Source: JAAXTX01 sp037139695
GTDB lineage: Bacteria > Patescibacteriota > Minisyncoccia > Moranbacterales > UBA1568
Length of the DNA: 14,748 nt
Reading direction: 5' to 3'
NCBI GenBank assembly: GCA_037139695.1
Contig: JBAXFX010000026.1
Span: 1-14,748, forward strand
Part shown: positions 6,816-13,025 of the stretch, piece after piece
Layout: every line of letters begins with the position of its first letter
Position numbering within the stretch: the stretch's first letter is position 1
Notes under the pieces: model-generated
What the model was told of the DNA's origin: nothing
Database searches by the model: none
What the model saw: the letters and a program-made list of their open reading frames with translations, nothing else
Program-made: the position numbers and the translations under genes

Positions 6816-6850
6816 TGGATTGCCACGCCCGAATACGGGCTCGCAAAGAC
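6816..6850. repeat. Dispersed GGATTGCCACG-type palindromic repeat
   Basis: The stretch has GATTGCCACGCCCG, the loop AATA, then CGGGCTCGCAAAGAC, with paired TTGC/GCAA and GCCCG/CGGGC arms. It resembles the intergenic repeat type seen in many bacteria that runs GGATTGCCACG... to ...CGCAATGAC. The family match is from memory and needs a search. Confidence 0.5.
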
Positions 6851-6905
6851 ATCTGTATAGGGAATGTATTATTTTGAAATGGTATTATTCAATCATTCTC
6901 ACTTC

Positions 6906-7048
6906 TTGCTGCCGACTTCCTCAACTCGTTAACCCGCGAACTCGTTAACCAGCTATCTGTTCCCGCTCCTTACTCCTTACTACGTTCTACTTGCTACTGA
7001 CTGCATCCCGCTCCTCGCTCCTTACTGCTGGCTGTTTATTCCCGCTCC
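6906..7048. repeat. Shuffled-word intergenic quasi-repeats
   Basis: This non-coding stretch contains AACTCGTTAACC twice (6923-6934 and 6939-6950, 16 nt apart). It then has permuted words such as CCCGCTCC, CTTACT, TTGCTACTGACTGC and GCTCCTTACTGCTGGCTG. TTACTACGTTCTAC (6977-6990) plus TTGCTAC (6991-6997) recurs inverted after korA at 8803-8830. No gene is supported here. Confidence 0.6.
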
Positions 7049-7053
7049 CCGTA

Positions 7054-7062
7054 TGCTATACT
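7054..7062 (+). promoter_or_regulatory. Extended -10 promoter of korA-korB
   Basis: TGCTATACT is the same extended -10 word as at 3066-3074 and 11201-11209. Transcription would start near 7069, which places the first ATG (7073) almost at the transcript start and favours the ATG at 7088, preceded by AAAGGA (7076-7081). Confidence 0.65.
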
Positions 7063-7087
7063 AGAGCAATCAATGAAAGGAAAAAAT

Positions 7088-8797
7088 ATGTCACATTATT
7101 CAAAGGATATTTCCATAGTCGTCGGCGGAGCGGCCGGGCAGGGGATACAGACGGTCGAGGCGGCGCTCATGCGGATTTTGAAGGATGCCGGGTATGGCGT
7201 GTTCGCCTGCAAGGAATATATGTCGCGTGTGCGGGGCGGAAGCAACTCGGTCGAGATTCGACTTTCCTCCAATAAGGAACCGAGAAAGGCATACGTGCGA
7301 CGCATCGATTTCCTCTTCGCGCTCGATGCTCCGGCACTCGAACACCTGCGGTGGCGGATCGGTGAGGGAACGACGGTGTTTGCCGAGAAGACGGATGGGG
7401 AAAATGTCGGACGCAGGTTCGTGAACACCCCGCTGATACGGTTCGCGACGGAAGCAGGCGGGAGTCCTCTTTATGCGAATTCCGTCGCGCTCGGAGTGAT
7501 TCTCGGCGTGCTCGGCGTCGCATCGGAGGGAGCGGAAACGTTCCTAAAGAAAGCCTTCACCCGAAAGGGTGATGATATCGTCGCAAAGAATATCACGGCC
7601 CTGATGATGGGATATGATTTCGGCCGACATACCGCTTATGCGGAAGGCATCGAGGTCCTCTTGTCTCCCGAGGAGGGCCGAAAAGATGATTTATTGCTTG
7701 ATGGGACGACCGCACTCGGTATCGGCGCTTTGGCTGCCGGATGTGATTTTATTTCCTCCTACCCGATGTCTCCCGGCACCGGTGTGCTTGCGTTTTTGGC
7801 ACAGCACTCGAAACGGTGCGAGGTCGTCGTCGATCAGGCAGAGGACGAGATTTCGGCCATCAATGCCGGGCTCGGGGCATCGTACGCCGGTGCGAGAGCT
7901 CTGGTCACGACGTCGGGTGGCGGGTTCGACCTGATGCAAGAAGGCGTGAGTCTGTCCGGCATGATCGAGACCCCGATTGTCATCCATATCGGCCAGCGAC
8001 CGGGACCGGCGACGGGGTTGCCGACACGGACGGAACAAGGGGACCTCAACCTCGCGCTCTATGCCGGGCATGGGGAGTTTGTGCGGGCTATCTATGCGCC
8101 GGGAACGCCGGCCGAGGCGATCGCGGTGATGGAACGCGCGTTCGATGTCGCCGATGAATATCAGATTCCGACCTTCGTGCTCTCCGATCAGTATTTTCTC
8201 GACGCGATCGAGCCGATCGACGTAACGGATGTTCCGCGCCTGCCTGTTAAACGGCACATCGTAAAGACAGAGTCGGGATATCTTCGTTATGCTCTGACTA
8301 AGGACGGCCTGTCTCCACGTGGCGTTCCGGGATACGGCGAGGGACTCGTGTGCGTCGATTCGGATGAGCATGATGAGAGCGGACACATAACCGAGAGTTT
8401 CGAGACGCGCCGGGCGATGATGGACAAGCGGTTCAGGAGACTCGAAACGCTTCGTGAAAAGGCGATGATGCCGAACGAACTCGATAATTTCAAGGAATCG
8501 GAAACGGCAGTCGTTTCCTGGGGATCGAATGGTGGCGTTCTTGAGGAATCACTCGGCAAGCTTGGGAGCAAACGGCTTGGCGGACTGCATTTCGCCCAGG
8601 TATTTCCGATCAATCCGGAGGTGAAACGTCGGCTCGAAGGGAAGAAAATCGTCGTCGTCGAGAACAACCACGTCGGGCAGTTCGCCGACCTGCTTTCGCG
8701 TGAACTTGGGGTGACGGTGTCGCGGCATATTCTCAAATCGACCGGCGAACCGTTCTGTGTCGAGGAACTCATGGAAGAACTGAAGTCCGAAGCCTAA
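7088..8797 (+). CDS. korA: 2-oxoacid:ferredoxin oxidoreductase, fused gamma-alpha subunit
   Basis: This is one of two subunits of an enzyme that oxidatively decarboxylates a 2-oxoacid to acyl-CoA and reduces ferredoxin, or runs in reverse. Residues 8-180 are the gamma domain (GGAAGQGIQTVEAAL, SRVRGGSNSVEIR). Residues 204-569 are the alpha part: ALGIGALAAGCDFISSYPMS (209-228), EDEISAINAGLGASYAGARA (252-271), TTSGGGFDLMQEG (274-286) and QRPGPATGLPTRTEQGDL (303-320), then a C-terminal Rossmann-like domain (VVVENNHVGQFADLL). The 569-residue fused form is the KorA type. The 7088 ATG is chosen over 7073 because AAAGGA (7076-7081) is spaced correctly. No ferredoxin-like delta subunit is nearby. The substrate (2-oxoglutarate, pyruvate or branched-chain 2-oxoacids) cannot be decided. 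Confidence 0.93.
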   Translation: MSHYSKDISIVVGGAAGQGIQTVEAALMRILKDAGYGVFACKEYMSRVRGGSNSVEIRLSSNKEPRKAYVRRIDFLFALDAPALEHLRWRIGEGTTVFAEKTDGENVGRRFVNTPLIRFATEAGGSPLYANSVALGVILGVLGVASEGAETFLKKAFTRKGDDIVAKNITALMMGYDFGRHTAYAEGIEVLLSPEEGRKDDLLLDGTTALGIGALAAGCDFISSYPMSPGTGVLAFLAQHSKRCEVVVDQAEDEISAINAGLGASYAGARALVTTSGGGFDLMQEGVSLSGMIETPIVIHIGQRPGPATGLPTRTEQGDLNLALYAGHGEFVRAIYAPGTPAEAIAVMERAFDVADEYQIPTFVLSDQYFLDAIEPIDVTDVPRLPVKRHIVKTESGYLRYALTKDGLSPRGVPGYGEGLVCVDSDEHDESGHITESFETRRAMMDKRFRRLETLREKAMMPNELDNFKESETAVVSWGSNGGVLEESLGKLGSKRLGGLHFAQVFPINPEVKRRLEGKKIVVVENNHVGQFADLLSRELGVTVSRHILKSTGEPFCVEELMEELKSEA

Positions 8798-8890
8798 GAG
8801 TGGTAGCAAGTAGGCAGTAGAACGCAGTAAGGCTCCGCTTATTCGGACTTTCGAACGTACGGACTTGATAAACTTTCGACTTTTTCACTT
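8798..8890. repeat. Quasi-repeat spacer between korA and korB
   Basis: The first part, GTAGCAAGTAGGCAGTAG then AACGCAGTAA (8803-8830), is the inverted counterpart of 6977-6997 upstream of korA. The second part repeats variants of GGACTT, ACTTTCG and ACTTTT. No terminator or clear promoter is seen, so korB is probably transcribed with korA. Confidence 0.5.
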
Positions 8891-8905
8891 TTGACTCACA
8901 ATCCT

Positions 8906-9754
8906 ATGTTTTCCTTCGATATGCCACAAGAGACCGATGTCGCCTGGTGTCCCGGCTGCGGGAACTTCCCGCTCCTCACCATCCTCAAGAACGCGCTTCG
9001 CGAACTCGGCAAACTGCCGGAAGAGACCGTGATCGCGTCCGGTATCGGCCAGGCGGCCAAGATGCCACAGTATGTCGACGCGCATATGTTCAACGGTCTG
9101 CATGGCCGTTCGCTTCCGGTCGCGATGGGTATCAAGCTCGCGAATAGGAACCTGACCGTCATCGCGGAATCCGGCGATGGCGACATCTACGGCGAGGGCG
9201 GGAACCATCTCTTGCACGTCGCACGTCGTAATCCGGATATCACCGTCCTCGTGCACAACAATATGGTGTACGGCCTCACGAAGGGCCAGGCCTCGCCGAC
9301 CTCGGAAGAGGGAATGAAGAATCCGCTCCAGCCGGACGGGGTCATCGTCGAACCGTTCAATCCGATGGCGGTGGCGCTGTCTGTGGATGTGCCGTTCATC
9401 GCACGCGCGAACGTGGGTGATCCGAATCATGCCAAGGAAATCATCAAGCAGGCCATATCGTTTAAGGGATTTTCGGTCGTGGATCTCTTCGTGCCGTGTG
9501 TGGTCTTCAACAAGACGAATACCTACCAGTGGTTCAAGGAACACACGTATCCTATTCCCGAATCACATGATCCATCCGATCGAGTCGCTGCGTTTCAGTA
9601 CGCGCTCGAGACCGACAAACTTCCGCTCGGCATTCTGTATAAAAACGACTCCCGCGAGCTCTATGAGGACCGTCTCGGCATCACCGACACCCCGCTCTAC
9701 CAGCGCGATTTTTCCGAAGCAGCCTTTCAGGAGGTCCTGGCGGGGTATCGATAA
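8906..9754 (+). CDS. korB: 2-oxoacid:ferredoxin oxidoreductase beta subunit
   Basis: This is the thiamine-pyrophosphate-binding partner of the preceding gene. It shows WCPGCG (14-19), the GLHGRSLPVAMGIKLANR segment, the TPP/Mg motif GDGD (90-93) ending in NN (118-119), and YGLTKGQASPTS (122-133). Its 282 residues are normal for KorB. In characterised two-subunit enzymes four cysteines hold a [4Fe-4S] cluster: two in CPGC, one in GIGC, and one in a later PC. Here the third is replaced, since the segment reads SGIGQAAKMPQY with Gln49; the last is present (VPC, Cys198). The ATG at 8906 is preferred to the TTG at 8891. No Shine-Dalgarno sequence is visible. The 108-nt gap from korA has no terminator, suggesting one operon. 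Confidence 0.93.
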   Translation: MFSFDMPQETDVAWCPGCGNFPLLTILKNALRELGKLPEETVIASGIGQAAKMPQYVDAHMFNGLHGRSLPVAMGIKLANRNLTVIAESGDGDIYGEGGNHLLHVARRNPDITVLVHNNMVYGLTKGQASPTSEEGMKNPLQPDGVIVEPFNPMAVALSVDVPFIARANVGDPNHAKEIIKQAISFKGFSVVDLFVPCVVFNKTNTYQWFKEHTYPIPESHDPSDRVAAFQYALETDKLPLGILYKNDSRELYEDRLGITDTPLYQRDFSEAAFQEVLAGYR

Positions 9755-9796
9755 ACCAAGAAAGACGTCTTTGAATATCCGACCAAAGAATATCAT

Positions 9797-9831
9797 AATA
9801 TCGAATAGTCTTGACTATTCGATATTTTACT
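9797..9831 (+). terminator. Intrinsic terminator after korB
   Basis: A perfect 14-bp stem (AATATCGAATAGTC with GACTATTCGATATT, 9797-9826) has a 2-nt TT gap and is followed by TTAC. The A/T-rich right side and its location 43 nt after korB support termination of the korA-korB transcript. Confidence 0.75.
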
Positions 9832-9868
9832 GTCGAATGGTCGGGTTCCGGCTTCAATATTTTTGGCT

Positions 9869-9901
9869 ACCTCTCCTCGTGGGAGAGGGTTGGGGTGAGG
9901 G
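9869..9901. repeat. Dispersed CCTCTCC-type palindromic repeat, copy 1
   Basis: CCTCTCC and GGAGAGG form a hairpin around TCGTG, followed by GTTGGGGTGAGGG. The same layout occurs at 13026-13058. On the other strand it reads CCCTCACCCCAACCCTCTCC, a type of intergenic repeat widespread in bacteria (from memory). Confidence 0.75.
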
Positions 9902-9932
9902 TGTATATTCGAGTATATATAATGAAAATCAG

Positions 9933-9961
9933 TTGACGGTGACCTGAATGGGTGCTACTTT
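9933..9961 (+). promoter_or_regulatory. Candidate promoter of the 117-aa gene
   Basis: TTGACG (9933-9938) stands 17 nt before TACTTT (9956-9961), which is preceded by TG (9953-9954) as in extended -10 elements. The -10 itself is a poor match, so this is tentative. The leader to the ATG at 10007 would be about 40 nt. Confidence 0.4.
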
Positions 9962-10006
9962 CAGAGAAGATTTGTTGTTTATCAAACCAAGAAAACGGAG
10001 GGAAAT

Positions 10007-10360
10007 ATGTGTACACATAATGAAAGCGCCAGTGAACGGTATATGAACTGGCTTTCCTTTTGTAGAGCCGCCGGTTTACCACTTACGATCGGACGTGAGA
10101 GGATAACCGAGGATAAGTCCGACGAGTTGATCGCAACGATAACGTATACGGATGAGGGCGTCATCGTTGAACGTCATGATGATGGGGCCGTATCGGATGT
10201 CTTGAATGAGAATGGTGAAGCATGTACGATCAAATACGCCTCCGCTCCCGGCTCCGAATTTATCGGTCATGTAAGGTTAAATCCTGAAGGTGCCGAAGTC
10301 ACCACATATGACCGCGAACGGTTCAAAGATCTTACTGGCCGGTATCCCAAAGAGACCTGA
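10007..10360 (+). CDS. Hypothetical protein, 117 aa
   Basis: I do not recognise this family. The protein is soluble and acidic with no signal or membrane segment. After an N-terminal stretch with two cysteines (Cys2, Cys19) around a YMNWLSFC helix, residues 30-105 alternate charged and hydrophobic residues in a beta-strand pattern (TITYTDEGVIVERHDD, then ACTIKYASAPGSEFIGHVRL). The gene is well delimited: a good Shine-Dalgarno sequence (GGAGG, 9997-10001, 5 nt from the ATG), a possible promoter upstream, and a strong terminator 15 nt after the stop. It is a single-gene unit convergent with the trmB-like gene, so context gives no functional hint. Confidence 0.75.
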   Translation: MCTHNESASERYMNWLSFCRAAGLPLTIGRERITEDKSDELIATITYTDEGVIVERHDDGAVSDVLNENGEACTIKYASAPGSEFIGHVRLNPEGAEVTTYDRERFKDLTGRYPKET

Positions 10361-10374
10361 TACTTCTTTAATAA

Positions 10375-10407
10375 AAAGTTCCCATCAATAGTGGGAACTT
10401 TCTTTTA
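10375..10407. terminator. Bidirectional intrinsic terminator
   Basis: A 10-bp perfect stem (AAAGTTCCCA with TGGGAACTTT, loop TCAATAG, 10375-10401) is followed by CTTTT on the plus strand and preceded by an A-run that reads as a T-run on the minus strand. It separates the convergent 117-aa gene and trmB-like gene. Confidence 0.85.
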
Positions 10408-10423
10408 TTCAGAACGAGACTTT

Positions 10424-11155
10424 CTACTTCGCCACTGCCCACAGAGTCTCGAAGATGCTTTTGAAACTTGAGTGAATCGCCTGGCTATCAATAATAAAGG
10501 CGAACTTTTCCTTGTAGGAAATTATGGCTATCTTGTTCTTTTCATAAATAAGCATCTCGATGTCGATCTTGAACAGTCCTGGCGGAAGGAATTTCGCCTG
10601 ACGCAAGTGTTGGACGCTTTTTCCCGAGAACGCGCGCATCTGTTCGTTGTCCGGCATCAGCGTCCGAGAAAGGATTTTCTGCCTGATCCGTTCCGGCCGA
10701 TACGTTTTCTCGAAGAACTCGTCGCCGAAGTCCGAAAAGTATGATTCCGAGAACATCATCAGTATTTCTTTTCCGGGGAATTCCAGGGTCTGCATAAGGA
10801 CTTCCTTGATTCCTTCCTCGCCCTCGAAATAGCGGATTTCCGGTTTGTTGTCGATGAGATTCGTGAATGCGAGAAGTTGAGGGATGATGTCCGATATTTC
10901 CTTTTTTCGTTCTTCCATAATCCTCTCAAGGTCTCTCGGATCTTCTGCGAAGTAAAGGGTCTTTCCGCCTTTCTTGATGGCACTGACCAGGCCCTTCTTC
11001 ATCAAGTTGTCCAGGGAAAGATAGACTGTGGTTCGTTTGATAACGGACTTGAGGGCGATACGACTGACCGAGGTTTGACCCAATTCGAGCGCAGCGAGAT
11101 ATATCTTCGCCTCGTTCTCGTTTAGCCCGGCGCTTTGGAGTTGTTTATGGAGCAT
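10424..11155 (-). CDS. TrmB-family transcriptional regulator
   Basis: This is a DNA-binding regulator of the TrmB type, a family best known in archaea for controlling sugar transport and central metabolism. Residues 1-75 form the winged helix-turn-helix: GLNENEAKIYLAALELG, then TSVSRIALKSVIKRTTVYLS with the recognition helix, and NLMKKGLVSAIKKGGKTLYF as the wing. A charged helix follows (EDPRDLERIMEERKKEI), then a C-terminal effector/dimer domain (about 105-240) of the short phospholipase-D-like type. It is 243 residues, typical of the short family members. It is divergent from the secreted-protein gene across an A/T-rich spacer with an inverted repeat, a natural target for its own control. 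No Shine-Dalgarno sequence precedes the ATG. Confidence 0.88.
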   Translation of the reverse strand: MLHKQLQSAGLNENEAKIYLAALELGQTSVSRIALKSVIKRTTVYLSLDNLMKKGLVSAIKKGGKTLYFAEDPRDLERIMEERKKEISDIIPQLLAFTNLIDNKPEIRYFEGEEGIKEVLMQTLEFPGKEILMMFSESYFSDFGDEFFEKTYRPERIRQKILSRTLMPDNEQMRAFSGKSVQHLRQAKFLPPGLFKIDIEMLIYEKNKIAIISYKEKFAFIIDSQAIHSSFKSIFETLWAVAK

Positions 11156-11200
11156 AAAGAAAGATTATCATGTCTTGTCATCAGAAATGGCGACAAAATA

Positions 11201-11209
11201 AGTATAGCA
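11201..11209 (-). promoter_or_regulatory. Extended -10 promoter of the trmB-like gene
   Basis: On the minus strand this reads TGCTATACT, the third copy of this word in the window. The leader to the ATG at 11155 would be about 39 nt. A second possible -10, GATAAT (11164-11169), lies so close to the ATG that its transcript would be nearly leaderless. TTGTC (11175-11179) and GACAA (11192-11196) make a small inverted repeat at the likely transcript start. Confidence 0.6.
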
Positions 11210-11220
11210 TATATTCATTT

Positions 11221-11284
11221 TAATGGCAATAATAAAGCATAATTATTGATATATGCATTCTTCATAATGAAATTATTGGCATTA
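11221..11284. promoter_or_regulatory. A/T-rich divergent control region with 13-bp inverted repeat
   Basis: TAATGGCAATAAT (11221-11233) and ATTATTGGCATTA (11272-11284) are inverted copies with one mismatch, 38 nt apart. Very A/T-rich DNA containing ATAATTAT and GCATA/TATGC sub-repeats lies between them. The region sits between the trmB-like and secreted-protein promoters and could hold operator half-sites for looping or two dimers. Confidence 0.55.
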
Positions 11285-11287
11285 CTA

Positions 11288-11316
11288 GTGACAAAAAATT
11301 GATTCGGCGTTATACT
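11288..11316 (+). promoter_or_regulatory. Promoter of the secreted-protein gene
   Basis: GTGACA (11288-11293, one base from the -35 consensus) is separated by 17 nt from TATACT (11311-11316). Transcription would start near 11323, giving a leader of about 84 nt. It starts a few bases from the right arm of the inverted repeat, so a bound regulator could affect it. Confidence 0.65.
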
Positions 11317-11352
11317 ATTCCGTTACGATGCGTTGACAAGTCTAAACGCAAT

Positions 11353-11364
11353 AGGAACGTTCCT
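11353..11364. promoter_or_regulatory. 12-nt perfect palindrome in the leader
   Basis: AGGAACGTTCCT lies about 30 nt into the predicted leader of the secreted-protein gene and 42 nt before its ATG. It may be a second operator; too short to be a terminator. Confidence 0.4.
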
Positions 11365-11406
11365 TCATAATTTCAATACCAACCAAATCAAAACAAAGGG
11401 AAAATC

Positions 11407-12075
11407 ATGAAATACATAGTTATGGCGATAGCGTTGTTGATGGGACTGGCGATTGAATGTCAGGCGGCCGAAGTCACCGTCAGTCAGGCGGTACTGTCCG
11501 ATTACGTCAACAAGTCGGGAAGTCATGGTGGCGTCCCTATCGAACAGTCGATGGTTAGTCTCGGTGCGAACGGATATTACGGTTGCATCTGGAACAATAT
11601 CGATCTTGAGAAACGGGTCGTCAGCGAAACTGACTATGTTATCGGAAAACGGGTAACCGTCGACCATACGTACGGCAGATTTTCCGCCGACCTAAGCATC
11701 CAACGCTGGTGCGTAGCGGGATCATCCGAGAATATGCTCGAACTGGTCCTGAAACAAAATGGCCCCGTATGCGGTTCCGTGATATGGACCAAGCAGGTCA
11801 CGACCGGGATAGCTTCCGGAAAGAACCGACTGTATGTCGAACTTGGCAAGCAGGCTGTCTTCGAAGGGCTGACTGTGACACCATCGATAGCGATCGCGTA
11901 TCTCGACGGTTTCTACGCGACCAACGGGTGGGCACATGTGACGGGAAGAGTGCGGGCGGAGTACCCTGTGAGCGGAAATATCTCGTTCATCGCGCAGGGG
12001 AATATCCAGCACGGCCTCCTACACAAGAAAGACGACCTGATCTACGGCAGCGTGGGTATGAAACTCCTGCTGTAA
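11407..12075 (+). CDS. Secreted beta-rich, porin-like protein
   Basis: The first 20-21 residues are a clear Sec signal peptide: MKY, a hydrophobic core IVMAIALLMGLAI, and a small-residue cleavage site ECQA|A. The mature part alternates polar and hydrophobic residues with many aromatics and glycines, as in small outer-membrane beta-barrels. VLSDYVNKSG followed by SLGANGYYGCIWNNIDLEK recalls the TorF-like putative porins, and SIAIAYLDGFYATNGWAHV and IYGSVGMKLLL look like strands. It has three mature cysteines. The fold and location are inference. A good Shine-Dalgarno sequence (AAAGGGA, 11395-11401) and promoter precede it. It is divergent from the trmB-like gene, its likely regulator. If the host has a single membrane, an outer-membrane role is impossible and a cell-surface role or transfer must be considered. 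Confidence 0.65.
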   Translation: MKYIVMAIALLMGLAIECQAAEVTVSQAVLSDYVNKSGSHGGVPIEQSMVSLGANGYYGCIWNNIDLEKRVVSETDYVIGKRVTVDHTYGRFSADLSIQRWCVAGSSENMLELVLKQNGPVCGSVIWTKQVTTGIASGKNRLYVELGKQAVFEGLTVTPSIAIAYLDGFYATNGWAHVTGRVRAEYPVSGNISFIAQGNIQHGLLHKKDDLIYGSVGMKLLL

Positions 12076-12092
12076 AGTTGTTTCAAACGAAG

Positions 12093-12142
12093 GGCGGGAA
12101 CATCGTTTCCCGCCTCCAATATCTCAAATCGCCATAGTGGCG
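12093..12142 (+). promoter_or_regulatory. Two hairpins between secreted-protein and methyltransferase genes
   Basis: GGCGGGAA and TTCCCGCC (12093-12114, loop CATCGT) make an 8-bp GC-rich hairpin without a T-run. CGCCA and TGGCG (12130-12142, loop TAG) make a smaller one 8 nt before the next Shine-Dalgarno sequence. They may attenuate or stabilise a shared transcript; no promoter was seen between the genes. Confidence 0.45.
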
Positions 12143-12162
12143 GAAAAGACGAGGAGTGAGAC

Positions 12163-12894
12163 ATGAACGACAAAATGAAGCAGACATATGATGCTATCAG
12201 TGCCGAATACGCGAGAGCGACCGCGACCGATCCGAACAAGCGGTACGTACAGTATCCCGAATCACTGCGACTCTGCGGTGATCTTCGAGGGAAAAGCGTC
12301 TTCGATATCGGATGCGCGAACGGAAAGTTCACGAGGATGATGAAGCTGGCCGGGGCAAGCGATGTGACAGGGTATGATCCGTCGCGCAGGGAGCTGGATG
12401 ATGCCCGGTACGAAGAGTCGCAAAATTCTCAGGGTATCGAATATATCACTGATTATTCGGAATTGTCTGTCGGAAAACGATTCGATATCGTGGCCGCGAT
12501 AATGGTCATACCGGCGGTGGAACCGGAACAGCTGGAGGAACTCTTCGGTCATGCTGGAAGGTTTCTTGCAGAAGACGGAGTGTTCGTCGCCCTAACACTG
12601 AATCCGGATTTTAGACGGTTCGGAACGGTTGTGAACTGCAGACAATTTTTCAAAAGACCCGATGGTAGGATCGACATCGATTTTCTCAATGAGAACGGTC
12701 GGACGTACCTGTCCATCGTCGATGCCGATTTTTCCAAGCAGGACGTGGAATGTGCCGCGCGGGGAGCTGGCTTCACGGACGTGTGTTGGGAGCCGTTGAA
12801 GATAGACCCGGCAGGTATCGAGCGATACGGAGTCGACTATTGGGCGGGGTATGAAGAAGACTGCCCGTATATCGGGCTCACCGCGAAAAAGTGA
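12163..12894 (+). CDS. Class I SAM-dependent methyltransferase
   Basis: This 243-residue cytoplasmic enzyme transfers a methyl group from S-adenosylmethionine to an unknown small-molecule acceptor. It has motif I VFDIGCANGKF (46-56), the acidic strand-2 end TGYDPS with Asp72, the motif IV region RFDIVAAIMVIPAV, and the strand-5 segment GVFVALTLNP. An N-terminal MKQTYDAISAEYA helix resembles the cap of UbiE/Methyltransf_11-type enzymes. Only general family features can be read. A strong Shine-Dalgarno sequence (GAGGAG, 12151-12156, 6 nt away) precedes the ATG. It lies 87 nt after the secreted-protein gene in the same direction and ends just before a strong terminator, so the two probably form an operon. 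Confidence 0.88.
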   Translation: MNDKMKQTYDAISAEYARATATDPNKRYVQYPESLRLCGDLRGKSVFDIGCANGKFTRMMKLAGASDVTGYDPSRRELDDARYEESQNSQGIEYITDYSELSVGKRFDIVAAIMVIPAVEPEQLEELFGHAGRFLAEDGVFVALTLNPDFRRFGTVVNCRQFFKRPDGRIDIDFLNENGRTYLSIVDADFSKQDVECAARGAGFTDVCWEPLKIDPAGIERYGVDYWAGYEEDCPYIGLTAKK

Positions 12895-12908
12895 CTGGTT
12901 ATGGTTTG

Positions 12909-12943
12909 AAGCAGAAGAAATGAACCATTTCTTCTGCTTTTTT
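12909..12943 (+). terminator. Strong intrinsic terminator
   Basis: A perfect 14-bp stem (AAGCAGAAGAAATG with CATTTCTTCTGCTT, loop AAC) is followed by a T-run. It lies 15 nt after the methyltransferase stop and should end the 11407-12894 transcript. Confidence 0.9.
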
Positions 12944-13025
12944 CATTCGAAGCCAAGTCGATCTTCGTCTCTTCGGTCATGCGGTCGGGGGACCATGGGG
13001 GGGTCGAAAACTCGCCTTTCCAGCC

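Larger units (their letters stand above)
6683..6897. mobile_element. MITE-like unit with imperfect terminal inverted repeats
   Basis: The 22-nt ends (6683-6704 and 6876-6897, inverted) match at 17 of 22 positions, including a perfect 10-nt core ATACCATTTC / GAAATGGTAT. The 215-bp unit holds no gene. Inside are a palindrome (6794-6811) and a GATTGCC-type hairpin (6816-6850). This is the usual layout of a small non-autonomous element, but no target duplication was confirmed and no transposase is present. Confidence 0.4.

Noticed and set aside
6601..7048. CRISPR array in the repeat-rich spacer
   Set aside because: The repeats are short, permuted and unevenly spaced, with no constant repeat-spacer unit and no cas gene nearby.
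7691..8386. Minus-strand open frame of 231 codons
   Set aside because: It is antisense to the conserved alpha domain of korA and resembles no family.
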